A DNA stretch of 48,346 nt from Streptomyces sindenensis. GTDB lineage: Bacteria > Actinomycetota > Actinomycetes > Streptomycetales > Streptomycetaceae. The position numbers and the translations under genes were made by a program. The notes beneath the pieces were generated by a model. The model made no database searches and was not told the origin of the DNA. It saw only the letters and a list, made by a program, of their open reading frames with translations. Location of the stretch: NCBI RefSeq assembly GCF_014649035.1, contig NZ_BMSG01000046.1, forward strand, positions 1 to 48,346, given 5' to 3'. Shown here piece after piece: positions 25,113 through 33,342 of the stretch. Position 1 is the first letter of the stretch. Each line of letters starts with the position of its first letter.

Positions 25113-26513
25113 ATGAGTCGCACCGTCATCCACGGTGGCCTGGTCATCACCGCGTCCGACGAGATCCACGCCGATGTGCTCGTCGAGGGCGGCCGGATCG
25201 TCGCGCTCGCCGCCCACGGGACCGACGCCGCAGAGAGCTGGAGCGCCGGTCGGCGGATCGACGCGACGGGCAAGTACGTCATCCCGGGCGGCGTCGACGG
25301 GCACACCCACATGGAGATGCCGTTCGGCGGGACGTACGCCGCCGACACCTTCGAGACCGGCACCCGCGCCGCCGCCTGGGGCGGCACCACCACCATCGTC
25401 GACTTCGCCATCCAGAGCGTGGGCAAGTCGCTGCGCGAAGGGCTCGACGCCTGGTACGCCAAGGCCGACGGCAACTGCGCCATCGACTACGCCTTCCACA
25501 TGATCCTCGCGGACGTGAACCCGTCCTCGCTCAAGGAGATGGACCGCCTCGTCTCCGAAGGCGTGACCTCCTTCAAGCTGTTCATGGCCTACCCCGGGGT
25601 CTTCTACTCCGATGACGGCCAGATCCTGCGCGCCATGCAACAGGCCTCCGGCAACGGCGGGTTGATCATGATGCACGCCGAGAACGGCATCGCCATCGAC
25701 GTCCTGGTCGAGCAGGCTCTCGCCGCGGGCCACACCGACCCCCGCTACCACGGGGACGTCCGCAAGGTCGCCCTGGAGGCCGAGGCCACCCACCGCGCCG
25801 TCCAGCTCGCCCGGGTCGCCGGGTCCCCCCTCTACGTCGTCCACGTCTCCGCCGACGAGGCCGTGGAGGAGATCGCCGCCGCCCGCCACAAGGGCCTCCC
25901 GGTCTTCGGCGAGACGTGCCCGCAGTACCTGTTCCTCTCCACCGACAACCTCGCCGAGCCCGACTTCGAGGGCGCCAAGTACGTCTGCTCCACCCCGCTG
26001 CGCCCCAAGGAGCACCAGGAGACCCTGTGGCGCGGCCTGCGCAACAACGAACTCCAGGTCGTCTCCACCGACCACTGCCCCTTCTGCTTCTCGGGTCAGA
26101 AGGAGATGGGCCGGGGCGACTTCTCCAAGATCCCCAACGGCATGCCCGGCGTCGAACACCGCATGGACCTGCTGCACCAGGCCGTCGTGGACGGACACAT
26201 CACCCGCCGCCGCTGGATCGAGATCGCCTGCGCCTCCCCGGCCCGGATGTTCGGCCTCTACCCGAAGAAGGGCACGATCGCCCCGGGCGCCGACGCCGAC
26301 ATCGTCATCTACGACCCGGAAGCCGAACAGACCCTCTCCGCCCAGACCCACCACATGAACGTCGACTACTCGGCGTACGAGGGCAAACGCATCACCGGCC
26401 AGGTCGAGACCGTGCTCTCGCGCGGCGAAGTCGTCATCGACGGGCGGAAGTTCACCGGCCGCGCCGGCCACGGCAACTACACCCCCCGCGCCACCTGTCA
26501 GTACCTCGACTAG
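25113..26513 (+). CDS. hydA: Dihydropyrimidinase (D-hydantoinase)
   Basis: This 466-residue metal-dependent cyclic amidohydrolase opens dihydrouracil, dihydrothymine or hydantoins. Metal ligands are His64 and His66 (GGVDGHTHMEMPFGG), the carboxylated Lys155 (SFKLFMAYPG), further His in MMHAENG and VVHVSADEA, and the catalytic Asp in STDHCPF. The C-terminal sandwich domain ends RATCQYLD. GAGGAG precedes ATG 25113. It lies between the aminotransferase and the LLM oxidoreductase, with the latter starting only 11 bases after its stop. Confidence 0.96.
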   Translation: MSRTVIHGGLVITASDEIHADVLVEGGRIVALAAHGTDAAESWSAGRRIDATGKYVIPGGVDGHTHMEMPFGGTYAADTFETGTRAAAWGGTTTIVDFAIQSVGKSLREGLDAWYAKADGNCAIDYAFHMILADVNPSSLKEMDRLVSEGVTSFKLFMAYPGVFYSDDGQILRAMQQASGNGGLIMMHAENGIAIDVLVEQALAAGHTDPRYHGDVRKVALEAEATHRAVQLARVAGSPLYVVHVSADEAVEEIAAARHKGLPVFGETCPQYLFLSTDNLAEPDFEGAKYVCSTPLRPKEHQETLWRGLRNNELQVVSTDHCPFCFSGQKEMGRGDFSKIPNGMPGVEHRMDLLHQAVVDGHITRRRWIEIACASPARMFGLYPKKGTIAPGADADIVIYDPEAEQTLSAQTHHMNVDYSAYEGKRITGQVETVLSRGEVVIDGRKFTGRAGHGNYTPRATCQYLD

Positions 26514-26524
26514 GAGATCCCGCC

Positions 26525-27526
26525 ATGGACTTCGGACTCGTCCTCCAGACGGACCCGCCCGCCTCCGCCGTCGTCGGCCTGATGCGGCGCGCCGAGCGCA
26601 ACGGGTTCCGCTACGGCTGGACCTTCGACTCGGCGGTGCTCTGGCAGGAGCCGTTCGTCATCTACAGCCGCATCCTGGAGCACACGGAGAAGCTGACCGT
26701 GGGCCCGATGGTCACCAACCCGGGCACCCGCACCTGGGAGGTCACCGCCTCCACCTTCGCCACCCTCAACGACATGTACGGCAACCGCACCGTCTGCGGC
26801 ATCGGGCGCGGCGACTCCGCGATGCGCGTCGCGGGCCGCCGGCCCAACACCCTGGCCCGCCTCGGCGAGGCCATCGACGTCATCCGGGACCTCGCCGAGG
26901 GCCGGGAGGCGACGGTCGACGGGCAGCCCGTGCGGATCCCCTGGGTGAAGGACGGGAGGCTGCCGGTGTGGATGGCGGCGTACGGGCCCAAGGCCCTGGC
27001 GCTGGCCGGGCAGAAGGCCGACGGCTTCATCCTCCAGCTCGCCGACCCCTTCCTCACCGAGTGGATGATCAAGGCGGTGCGGGACGCGGCGGCCGACGCC
27101 GGACGCGACCCCGACTCCGTCACCATCTGCGTCGCGGCCCCCGCCTACGTCGGCGACGACCTCGACCACGCCCGGGAGCAGTGCCGCTGGTTCGGCGGGA
27201 TGGTCGGCAACCACGTCGCCGACCTGGTCGCCCGCTACGGCGAACACTCGGCCATGGTGCCCGACGAGCTGACCGCGTACATCGCCGGCCGCTCCGGCTA
27301 CGACTACAGCCACCACGGCCGCACCGGAAACCCGGACACCGCCTTCGTCCCCGACGAGATCGTCGACCGGTTCTGTCTCCTCGGGCCCGCCCAGGCGCAC
27401 ATCGAGAAGCTCCGGGCGCTGCGGGACATGGGCGTCGACCAGTTCGCCGTCTACAACATGCACGACGCCCGCGAGGCGACCATCGACGCCTACGGATCCG
27501 AGATCATCCCCGCCCTGACCGACTGA
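26525..27526 (+). CDS. LLM-class F420-dependent oxidoreductase (TIGR03842-like)
   Basis: This 333-residue TIM-barrel protein of the bacterial-luciferase-like (LLM) superfamily opens MDFGLVLQTDPPASAVVGLMRRAE. It has TVGPMVTNPGTRTWEVTAS, then CGIGRGDSAMR, and MAAYGPKALALAGQKADGFILQL, the pattern of the F420-binding branch. It matches the subfamily I know as TIGR03842. It lies 11 bases after the dihydropyrimidinase with its own GGAG, so it is part of the same pathway. No iron-sulphur/FAD dihydropyrimidine dehydrogenase is present, so this is the only redox enzyme in the operon. It may interconvert uracil/thymine and their dihydro forms with F420; that is untested inference. Confidence 0.88.
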   Translation: MDFGLVLQTDPPASAVVGLMRRAERNGFRYGWTFDSAVLWQEPFVIYSRILEHTEKLTVGPMVTNPGTRTWEVTASTFATLNDMYGNRTVCGIGRGDSAMRVAGRRPNTLARLGEAIDVIRDLAEGREATVDGQPVRIPWVKDGRLPVWMAAYGPKALALAGQKADGFILQLADPFLTEWMIKAVRDAAADAGRDPDSVTICVAAPAYVGDDLDHAREQCRWFGGMVGNHVADLVARYGEHSAMVPDELTAYIAGRSGYDYSHHGRTGNPDTAFVPDEIVDRFCLLGPAQAHIEKLRALRDMGVDQFAVYNMHDAREATIDAYGSEIIPALTD

Positions 27527-27615
27527 GGCCCGCTTCCGGCCCCGCTGCCCGCCCGTACGCGCCCCGCCCGCATCGCCCCGCACGGCACCGCTCCCGAGCG
27601 AAGGGCTCCACCGCC

Positions 27616-29163
27616 ATGACCGCCACCGTCCCGCCCACCCCACCGCCCCCGGACGCGATACCCGCGCCCGCCACCACGTCCGGCCGCGTCGAACTCGCCC
27701 CCGGACAGCTCCCCGACGACCCCCGCTTCGCCAACGACGACCTGCTGCCCGTCCCCGTGGAGCGGCGCACCTGGACGACGTACAACTTCGCGGCCCTGTG
27801 GATCGGGATGGCCCACAACATCCCGTCCTGGCTGCTCGCCTCCGGTCTGGTGGCGCTCGGCATGGACTGGAAACAGGCCGTGTTCACCATCGCGCTCGCC
27901 AATGTGATCGTGCTGGCCCCGATGCTGCTGACCGGCCACGCCGGACCCAAGTACGGCATCCCCTTCCCCGTTCTGGCCCGCGCCTCCTTCGGCCTGCGCG
28001 GCGCCAATCTGCCCGCCCTGATCCGGGCCGCCGTCGCCTGCGCGTGGTTCGGCATCCAGACCTGGATCGGCGGCGTCGGCATCTTCACGCTGCTGGGCAA
28101 GATCTTCGGCGGCTGGGCCGGCGCGGCGGAGATCGGCGGGCAGCCCTGGACGCTCTGGCTCTGCTTCGTCCTCTTCTGGGCCCTCGAACTGGCCATCATC
28201 TACCGGGGGATGGACACCCTGCGCCGCTTCGAGAACTGGGCGGCGCCCTTCGTGCTGGTCGGGGCGGTCGTGCTGCTCGTCTGGGTCGCGGTCAAGGCGG
28301 GCGGGTTCGGCCCGCTGCTGGACCAGCCGTCCGCGCTCGGCTGGGGCGCCGACTTCTGGCCGGTCTTCTTCCCCTCGCTGATGGGCATGATCGCCTTCTG
28401 GTCGACGCTCTCCCTCAACATCCCCGACTTCACCCGCTTCGGCGCGGGCCAACGCGCCCAGATCCGGGGCCAGTCGCTGGGTCTTCCGACCACGATGACG
28501 TTCTTCGCCCTGCTCTCGGTCTTCGTCACCTCCGGTTCGCAGGCGGTGTACGGGGTGGCCCTCTGGGACCCGGTCCAGCTCGTCGCCCGGACCGACAACG
28601 TCTTCGGCCTGGTCTTCGGTCTGGTGACCGTGCTGATCGCCACGGTCTCGGTGAACATCGCGGCGAACGTGGTCTCACCCGCGTACGACCTGGCGAACCT
28701 CGCGCCGAAGCTCATCAGCTTCCGGACCGGGGCGCTGATCACGGGCGTGATCGGGGTCGTCATCATGCCGTGGAAGCTCACCGAGACGCCCGAGCTGTAC
28801 ATCTTCACCTGGCTGGGTCTGGTCGGCGGTCTGCTCGGTACGGTGGCGGGCATCCTGATCGCCGACTACTGGATCATCCGCCGCACGGTCCTCGATCTCC
28901 CCGACCTCTACCGGCCGGGCGGCCGGTACTGGTACCGGAGCGGCTGGAACTGGCGGGCGGTGGTGGCCTTCGTGGCCGGCGGGGTCCTCGCGGTGGGCGG
29001 TTCGCACTCGGCCCCCGGGAAGGGCCCGTTCCCTGCCGACGGCCTGATCCCGCTCCTGAAGCCGCTGGCCGACTACGGCTGGGCGGTCGGGCTCGCCTCC
29101 TCGCTGCTGCTGTACGTGGCACTGACGCGGAGGCCGACGGCCCGGCCGGTCACACCGGGTTGA
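27616..29163 (+). CDS. NCS1-family nucleobase/hydantoin:cation symporter
   Basis: This 515-residue membrane transporter has about 12 membrane segments. It shows NCS1 signatures: the N-terminal WTTYNFAALWIGMAHNIPSW, GIPFPVLARASFGLRGANLPALIRAAVACAWFGIQTW, and FWSTLSLNIPDFTRFG. It should import uracil, thymine, hydantoin or allantoin, feeding the upstream enzymes. ATG 27616 follows the LLM gene by 89 bases. Its last 14 bases overlap the 3' end of the minus-strand gene that follows. Confidence 0.93.
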   Translation: MTATVPPTPPPPDAIPAPATTSGRVELAPGQLPDDPRFANDDLLPVPVERRTWTTYNFAALWIGMAHNIPSWLLASGLVALGMDWKQAVFTIALANVIVLAPMLLTGHAGPKYGIPFPVLARASFGLRGANLPALIRAAVACAWFGIQTWIGGVGIFTLLGKIFGGWAGAAEIGGQPWTLWLCFVLFWALELAIIYRGMDTLRRFENWAAPFVLVGAVVLLVWVAVKAGGFGPLLDQPSALGWGADFWPVFFPSLMGMIAFWSTLSLNIPDFTRFGAGQRAQIRGQSLGLPTTMTFFALLSVFVTSGSQAVYGVALWDPVQLVARTDNVFGLVFGLVTVLIATVSVNIAANVVSPAYDLANLAPKLISFRTGALITGVIGVVIMPWKLTETPELYIFTWLGLVGGLLGTVAGILIADYWIIRRTVLDLPDLYRPGGRYWYRSGWNWRAVVAFVAGGVLAVGGSHSAPGKGPFPADGLIPLLKPLADYGWAVGLASSLLLYVALTRRPTARPVTPG

Positions 29164-29911
29164 CGCTGCGGCCCAGCAGGGCGGTGATGTCCACCGTCTC
29201 GTCCGCCGGGGGAGTGGCCGTGGGCACCGGCCGGTCGAAACCGGAGAAGTCCACGGTCCCTTCCCCGTCGGCGCTCCGCACGGTGATCCGCACCGGGTAC
29301 GGCGTGCCCTCGGCGGCCACATAGGCCGTCAGGCGCTCGCCGCCCTCGGCCCGGGTCACGGGGACGGTCGGCGCGCCGTCCACGTCGGTCTTCGCGCCCT
29401 TCGTCAGCGTGTCGAGGTCGGCGGTGCCGACGTTGTCCGTGATCAGCTCGCGGAAGGTGTCGAGGTCGCAGACCTCGGTCATCTCCCGCAGCCGGGGGTC
29501 GTCGGCCGAGGCCTTCATGTAGCGGCCGTCGAGAATCGCGTCGAAGGCGGAACCGCCGATCGGCACATGGGTGTTCCAGAAGGCGGCGTCCGGCTTCAGC
29601 CAGACGTCGTCGCCGCGCTTCACGATCTCCACCGAACCGTCGTCGCCCATGTCCACGCCGCCCACGCAGTTCCCCTCGCGGTCCAGCGTGAGATCGACGC
29701 TCCCTTCCTCCCCGGTGCCGCCGACGCTGCCGCGGGCGCTCAGATGCAGGGACCGGACGTCGATCAGGGCGTCCCGGGCGCGTTCGGCGATCTCCTCGGC
29801 GGGGAGCGTGTCGATGTCGTCGTCAGCCCGCGCGAGGGTGCCACCCGTCACGGTGAGAGCGATCGCTGTCGCACCCGCGGCCGCCCGGGCGGCCCATCGG
29901 TGTCCGCTCAC
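29150..29911 (-). CDS. Secreted LppX/LprG-like protein
   Basis: This 253-residue protein has a signal peptide (AAGATAIALTVTGGTLARA) but no lipobox Cys, so it is secreted rather than lipid-anchored. The mature part, rich in beta-strands, opens LPAEEIAERARDALIDVRSLHLSARGSV and includes EIVKRGDDVWLKPD and YMKASADDPRLREM. This recalls the actinobacterial LppX/LprAFG lipid-carrier fold. Two Cys (NCVGG and VCDLD) could form a disulfide. It is convergent with the NCS1 gene, overlapping it by 14 bases. Its function is unknown; lipid or lipopeptide carriage is a guess. Confidence 0.82.
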   Translation of the reverse strand: MSGHRWAARAAAGATAIALTVTGGTLARADDDIDTLPAEEIAERARDALIDVRSLHLSARGSVGGTGEEGSVDLTLDREGNCVGGVDMGDDGSVEIVKRGDDVWLKPDAAFWNTHVPIGGSAFDAILDGRYMKASADDPRLREMTEVCDLDTFRELITDNVGTADLDTLTKGAKTDVDGAPTVPVTRAEGGERLTAYVAAEGTPYPVRITVRSADGEGTVDFSGFDRPVPTATPPADETVDITALLGRSVNPV

Positions 29912-30110
29912 GTCGCCTCCTCAAAAGGCCCCGGTCAGGGCGTACGAACCAGGATGACCGGCACGTTCGAGCCTACGCCGGGACAGGGGGCGCCGCCCGG
30001 CGCGCATACGGAGAGTGAAGCGCCACGGTGTTTTCGGCCACGGAGCGTGGGCAGAGCTGCGGTGATCCCGCCCGGGATCACGTACGTACGCGGCACGGAG
30101 GAGACCATCG

Positions 30111-30506
30111 ATGAACCTGTTCACGGGGACGAGGGGAACGAGGAGCAAGGGCTGCGCGGGCGCGGAGAAGGGCTCCCGGTCCGTCCTGCGGGCGCTCGCC
30201 GCCACGGCGACGGTGGCCGCGCTGGCCGTCTCGGTCACGTCGGCGACCGCGACCGCCGCCCCGCCCGCGATCCCGCCGGGTCTGTCCTGCGACACCGGCA
30301 AGCACGCCATCGACGACTACACGGGCTTCGCGCTCTGTCGCAACAACGGCAGCCAGACGCAGACCTTCTGGGTCCATCTGGTCTGCGGCTGGGCTCCGGA
30401 CGTCGACGGCAACCACGTCACCCTCAGGCCCGGCGAGTCCGGCCAGTCCACCGCCCACTGCGGGAAGATCGGCACCGGGATCGGCGAGATCCACGTACGC
30501 CCGTGA
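30111..30506 (+). CDS. Small secreted cysteine-containing protein, unknown
   Basis: This 131-residue protein has a long signal region (SVLRALAATATVAALAVSVTSATATA) and a mature part of about 80 residues. The mature part contains four Cys (LSCDTG, ALCRNN, LVCGW, AHCGK), suggesting two disulfides. It ends GIGEIHVRP. There are no catalytic motifs. I do not recognise the family. It stands alone between the LppX-like gene (about 200 bases between divergent starts) and the amidase. A purine-rich GGAGGAG lies upstream of ATG 30111. Confidence 0.78.
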   Translation: MNLFTGTRGTRSKGCAGAEKGSRSVLRALAATATVAALAVSVTSATATAAPPAIPPGLSCDTGKHAIDDYTGFALCRNNGSQTQTFWVHLVCGWAPDVDGNHVTLRPGESGQSTAHCGKIGTGIGEIHVRP

Positions 30507-30600
30507 CGCGGGAGCCCTGAGACCCGGAAACACCTGCCGCACCGGCCGTACCGGCAACGCCTGGAGCGGCCCGAACGGTTGAGCGTGCCGCCTCCTCTCG

Positions 30601-30614
30601 TTACCCTCCAGTAA
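30601..30614. promoter_or_regulatory. Possible TTAC-N6-GTAA operator upstream of the amidase
   Basis: TTACCCTCCAGTAA at 30601-30614 is a short dyad of the shape bound by many TetR-family regulators of acyl-CoA and lipid genes in actinomycetes. It lies 63 bases before the amidase start. With only 4-bp arms it could arise by chance. Confidence 0.3.
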
Positions 30615-30676
30615 GTACGTGTGGGCGCAGCCGGGACGACCGGCCGGCCCCGCGACCCGAGGGAGGCGGCACGCCC

Positions 30677-32185
30677 ATGTCCTCAGCGGAGCCCACCGAA
30701 GCCGAGCCGACCGGAGCGCGACCCACCGGGCAGACCGGCCCGGCCGTACGGCAATCCGGTCGCGCCCGCCGGCCGGCGGCCCCTGCCCCGTCGCCGCTCC
30801 CCGGACTTGCCGAGTGCGCCCGCCGGCTCGCCGACGCGACCACCACCTCCACCGCGCTCGTGGCCGACGCCCTCGCCCGGATCGAGGCCACCCAGCCCAC
30901 CCTCAACGCCTTCCGCCACCTGCGGGCCCAGGCTGCGCTCGCCGAGGCGGCGGAGGCCGACCGCAGGCTCGCGGCGGGGGAGCGGCTGCCGCTCCTCGGT
31001 GTGCCGGTCGCCGTCAAGGACGACACCGATGTGGCGGGCCTGCCCACGCACTTCGGCTGCGACGGAGACCTGCCTTTGGCCGTGTCCGACAGCGAGGCGG
31101 TCCGCCGGCTGCGCGCCGCCGGAGCCGTCGTCGTCGGCAAGACCAACTCCTGCGAACTGGGCCAGTGGCCCTTCACCGAGGGAACCGCCTTCGGCGCCAC
31201 CCGCAACCCGTGGAACACCGGGCACACCCCGGGCGGCTCGTCCGGCGGCTCCGCCGCCGCTGTCGCCGCCGGGCTCGTCCCCGCGGCGCTCGGCTCGGAC
31301 GGAGCCGGATCCGTACGCATCCCCGCCGCGTGGACGCACCTCGTCGGCATCAAGCCGCAGCGCGGGCGCATCTCGGTCCACCCGCACAGCGACTCCTTCC
31401 AGGGGCTCACCGTCAACGGCCCCCTCGCCCGTACGGTCGCCGACGCCGCGCTGCTCCTGGACGCCGTCGCCGGAGCCCACCCCGAGGACCTCCACCGGCC
31501 GCCCGCCGTGCGTGCCGCCGACGCCGCCCGCCGCGACCCGGGCCGTCTGCGCATCGCGCTCGCCTGGCGTCCCCCGCTCACCCTCACCGGCGCCGGGCCG
31601 GACCCGGAGGTGCGCCGGGCCGTCACCGCGCTCGCCGACACCCTCGCCCGGCTCGGCCACCACGTCGAGGAGGCCCGCCCCCGGTACGGGCTGATCGGCC
31701 TCGCCTTCGTGCCCCGCGCCACCGTGGGCATCGCCGAGTTCGCCGCCCGGCACCCCGAACCGGCCCTGCTCGACCCGCGCACCCGCAGCGCCCTGCGCAC
31801 CGGGACGCGGCTGGGTGGCCGGGTGGTGCGGGCCGCCCGCGCCCGCGAGGTGCGCCAGCACCGCAGGATCGGCGCCCTCTTCGACGCCTCCGGGTTCGAC
31901 GTGCTGCTCACCCCGACCACGGCCGCGCCGCCGCCCCGGATCGGCAGGTTCGACGACCTGAGCGCCTGGCGCACCGACATCGCGATGGCCGCCGCCTGCC
32001 CCTACGCCTGGCCGTGGAACGTCCTCGGCTGGCCCGGGGTGAACGTCCCGGCCGGCTTCACCCGCTCCGGCCTCCCGGTCGGGGCCCAACTGCTCGGCCC
32101 CTCCCGCAGCGAGGAGCGACTGATCGCGCTCGCCGCCCAACTGGAGGACGAACTGCGCTGGTTCGAGCACCGGCCGCCGGTCTGA
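30677..32185 (+). CDS. Amidase-signature-family hydrolase
   Basis: This 502-residue amidase has the Ser-cisSer-Lys triad: Lys114 (VAVKDDTDVAG), the cis-Ser loop GGSSGGSAAAVAAG (Ser188/189) and nucleophile Ser212 in GSDGAGSVRIPAA. The first ~45 residues (AEPTEAEPTGARPTGQTG...) are a low-complexity leader not seen in typical amidases. The substrate is unknown. GGAGG precedes ATG 30677. It is convergent with the AhpD-like gene, with 10 bases between stops. Confidence 0.92.
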   Translation: MSSAEPTEAEPTGARPTGQTGPAVRQSGRARRPAAPAPSPLPGLAECARRLADATTTSTALVADALARIEATQPTLNAFRHLRAQAALAEAAEADRRLAAGERLPLLGVPVAVKDDTDVAGLPTHFGCDGDLPLAVSDSEAVRRLRAAGAVVVGKTNSCELGQWPFTEGTAFGATRNPWNTGHTPGGSSGGSAAAVAAGLVPAALGSDGAGSVRIPAAWTHLVGIKPQRGRISVHPHSDSFQGLTVNGPLARTVADAALLLDAVAGAHPEDLHRPPAVRAADAARRDPGRLRIALAWRPPLTLTGAGPDPEVRRAVTALADTLARLGHHVEEARPRYGLIGLAFVPRATVGIAEFAARHPEPALLDPRTRSALRTGTRLGGRVVRAARAREVRQHRRIGALFDASGFDVLLTPTTAAPPPRIGRFDDLSAWRTDIAMAAACPYAWPWNVLGWPGVNVPAGFTRSGLPVGAQLLGPSRSEERLIALAAQLEDELRWFEHRPPV

Positions 32186-32195
32186 CGGGCGCCCC

Positions 32196-33173
32196 TCACG
32201 CCCGGGCCGCGCCGGTGAACCCCTCCGCCACCCGCTCCACGGCCAGCATCGCGCCGAACGCGACCAGGTGGACCAGGCAGTGATCGGTGTACGGCTCCAC
32301 CCGCCAGGCCTTCACGTCCTCGTCGGTGATCCGGTACGGGGCCCGCGCCGCGAGCAGAGCCAGCCGGGCGCCCGGCCGCTCCGCCCGGTCCGGCAGCCCC
32401 TCGCCGCTCAGCGGCAGGGGGCCGAACCCGTCCCAGGCGGCCACGGATTCCCGTACGAACGCGGCGTCCCGCTCCTCCAGCAGCCCGGCCCCCGCGTGCG
32501 CCGCCGACCGCAGGGCGCCGAAGGCCGCGCCCACCGGGGTGTCCGCCGCCCAGGCGGGCCGCGGGCCTTCGGTCCCCAGCAGCGGCAGGCTCAGCCCGGG
32601 CTCCGGACGGCCGCGCACCGCGCGCACGAGCGCCCGGCCCGCCTCGCTGTCCAGCAGCTCGTCCGGGTCCGCGCCACCGGACACCGACTCCTCGTCGATC
32701 AGGGCGGAAACGATCCGGTTGATGAAATGGAACGCCAGCGCCGAGCCCACGAACTCCGGTGCCTCGTCCGCCGAGAAGGGCGCCGGATTCCTCATGTCCT
32801 GTCCCCACGCGAGCAGGTGGGCGTGCCCCGGATCCGTCGGGCGCTCGCCCCGGGCCAGCGCCCCGGCCAGTTCCGGGTCGCCGCCCGCGTACAGCAGGAG
32901 GGTGTGCGCACCCACGCAGAACGGGCAGCGGTTGGCCAGCGACACCCCGTAGGTCACCAACTCCTTCTCCGTCCGGGACGCGTGGCCCGACAGGAGGGAC
33001 TCCCGCATCAGCGCCCAGGCTCCCGCCATTAGATCGGGGGCCGATGACAGGGCGACGAAGGGCAGCGCGCCCTCGATGCCGAAGTCGCGGGTCACCTGTG
33101 CGTGGACGGCGGCAGTCGTTCCCGTCGTCCGGTCGAAGGGTTCGGGTGAGGTGAAGCGGAAAGGTGAGGTCAT
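32196..33173 (-). CDS. AhpD/carboxymuconolactone decarboxylase-like protein
   Basis: This 325-residue, mostly helical protein starts at ATG 33173 (TSPFRFTSPEPFDRTTG). The key motif is ANRCPFCVGAHTLLLYAGG, a CxxC-xxxH arrangement as in AhpD peroxidases, and the second half looks like a degenerate repeat of the same fold without a CxxC. It could be a peroxidase/disulfide reductase or an organic-peroxide scavenger. No ahpC lies nearby. A longer in-frame reading upstream of 33173 would enter the histidine-kinase gene and is rejected. Confidence 0.82.
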   Translation of the reverse strand: MTSPFRFTSPEPFDRTTGTTAAVHAQVTRDFGIEGALPFVALSSAPDLMAGAWALMRESLLSGHASRTEKELVTYGVSLANRCPFCVGAHTLLLYAGGDPELAGALARGERPTDPGHAHLLAWGQDMRNPAPFSADEAPEFVGSALAFHFINRIVSALIDEESVSGGADPDELLDSEAGRALVRAVRGRPEPGLSLPLLGTEGPRPAWAADTPVGAAFGALRSAAHAGAGLLEERDAAFVRESVAAWDGFGPLPLSGEGLPDRAERPGARLALLAARAPYRITDEDVKAWRVEPYTDHCLVHLVAFGAMLAVERVAEGFTGAARA

Positions 33174-33262
33174 GCCCCCGATGCTGACCGGTCCGCGGGC
33201 TCCGGGTCGTCGTACGGGCGAAGGCGGTCCGGGCTGTTCCCGGCCGACGATCCGAACACCCC

Positions 33263-33284
33263 CGCTACTCCCCGGGGAGTAGCG
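33263..33284. promoter_or_regulatory. Perfect 22-bp palindrome upstream of the two-component operon
   Basis: The arms CGCTACTCCCC and GGGGAGTAGCG meet without a spacer at 33273/33274. The site lies 58 bases before the histidine kinase ATG and 90 bases from the start of the divergent AhpD-like gene. It is a likely binding site for the response regulator encoded just downstream (autoregulation), and could also control the divergent gene. Confidence 0.75.
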
Positions 33285-33342
33285 TCGGGCCCCTCTGCAA
33301 GGAGGACGCGGCCCGCACCGGACCGGAGCTAGGCTGCCGGCC

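Noticed and set aside
32186..32204. Short CGGGCG/CGCCCG stem between the amidase and AhpD-like stops
   Set aside because: A 6-bp stem is too weak in this base composition to call as a terminator.
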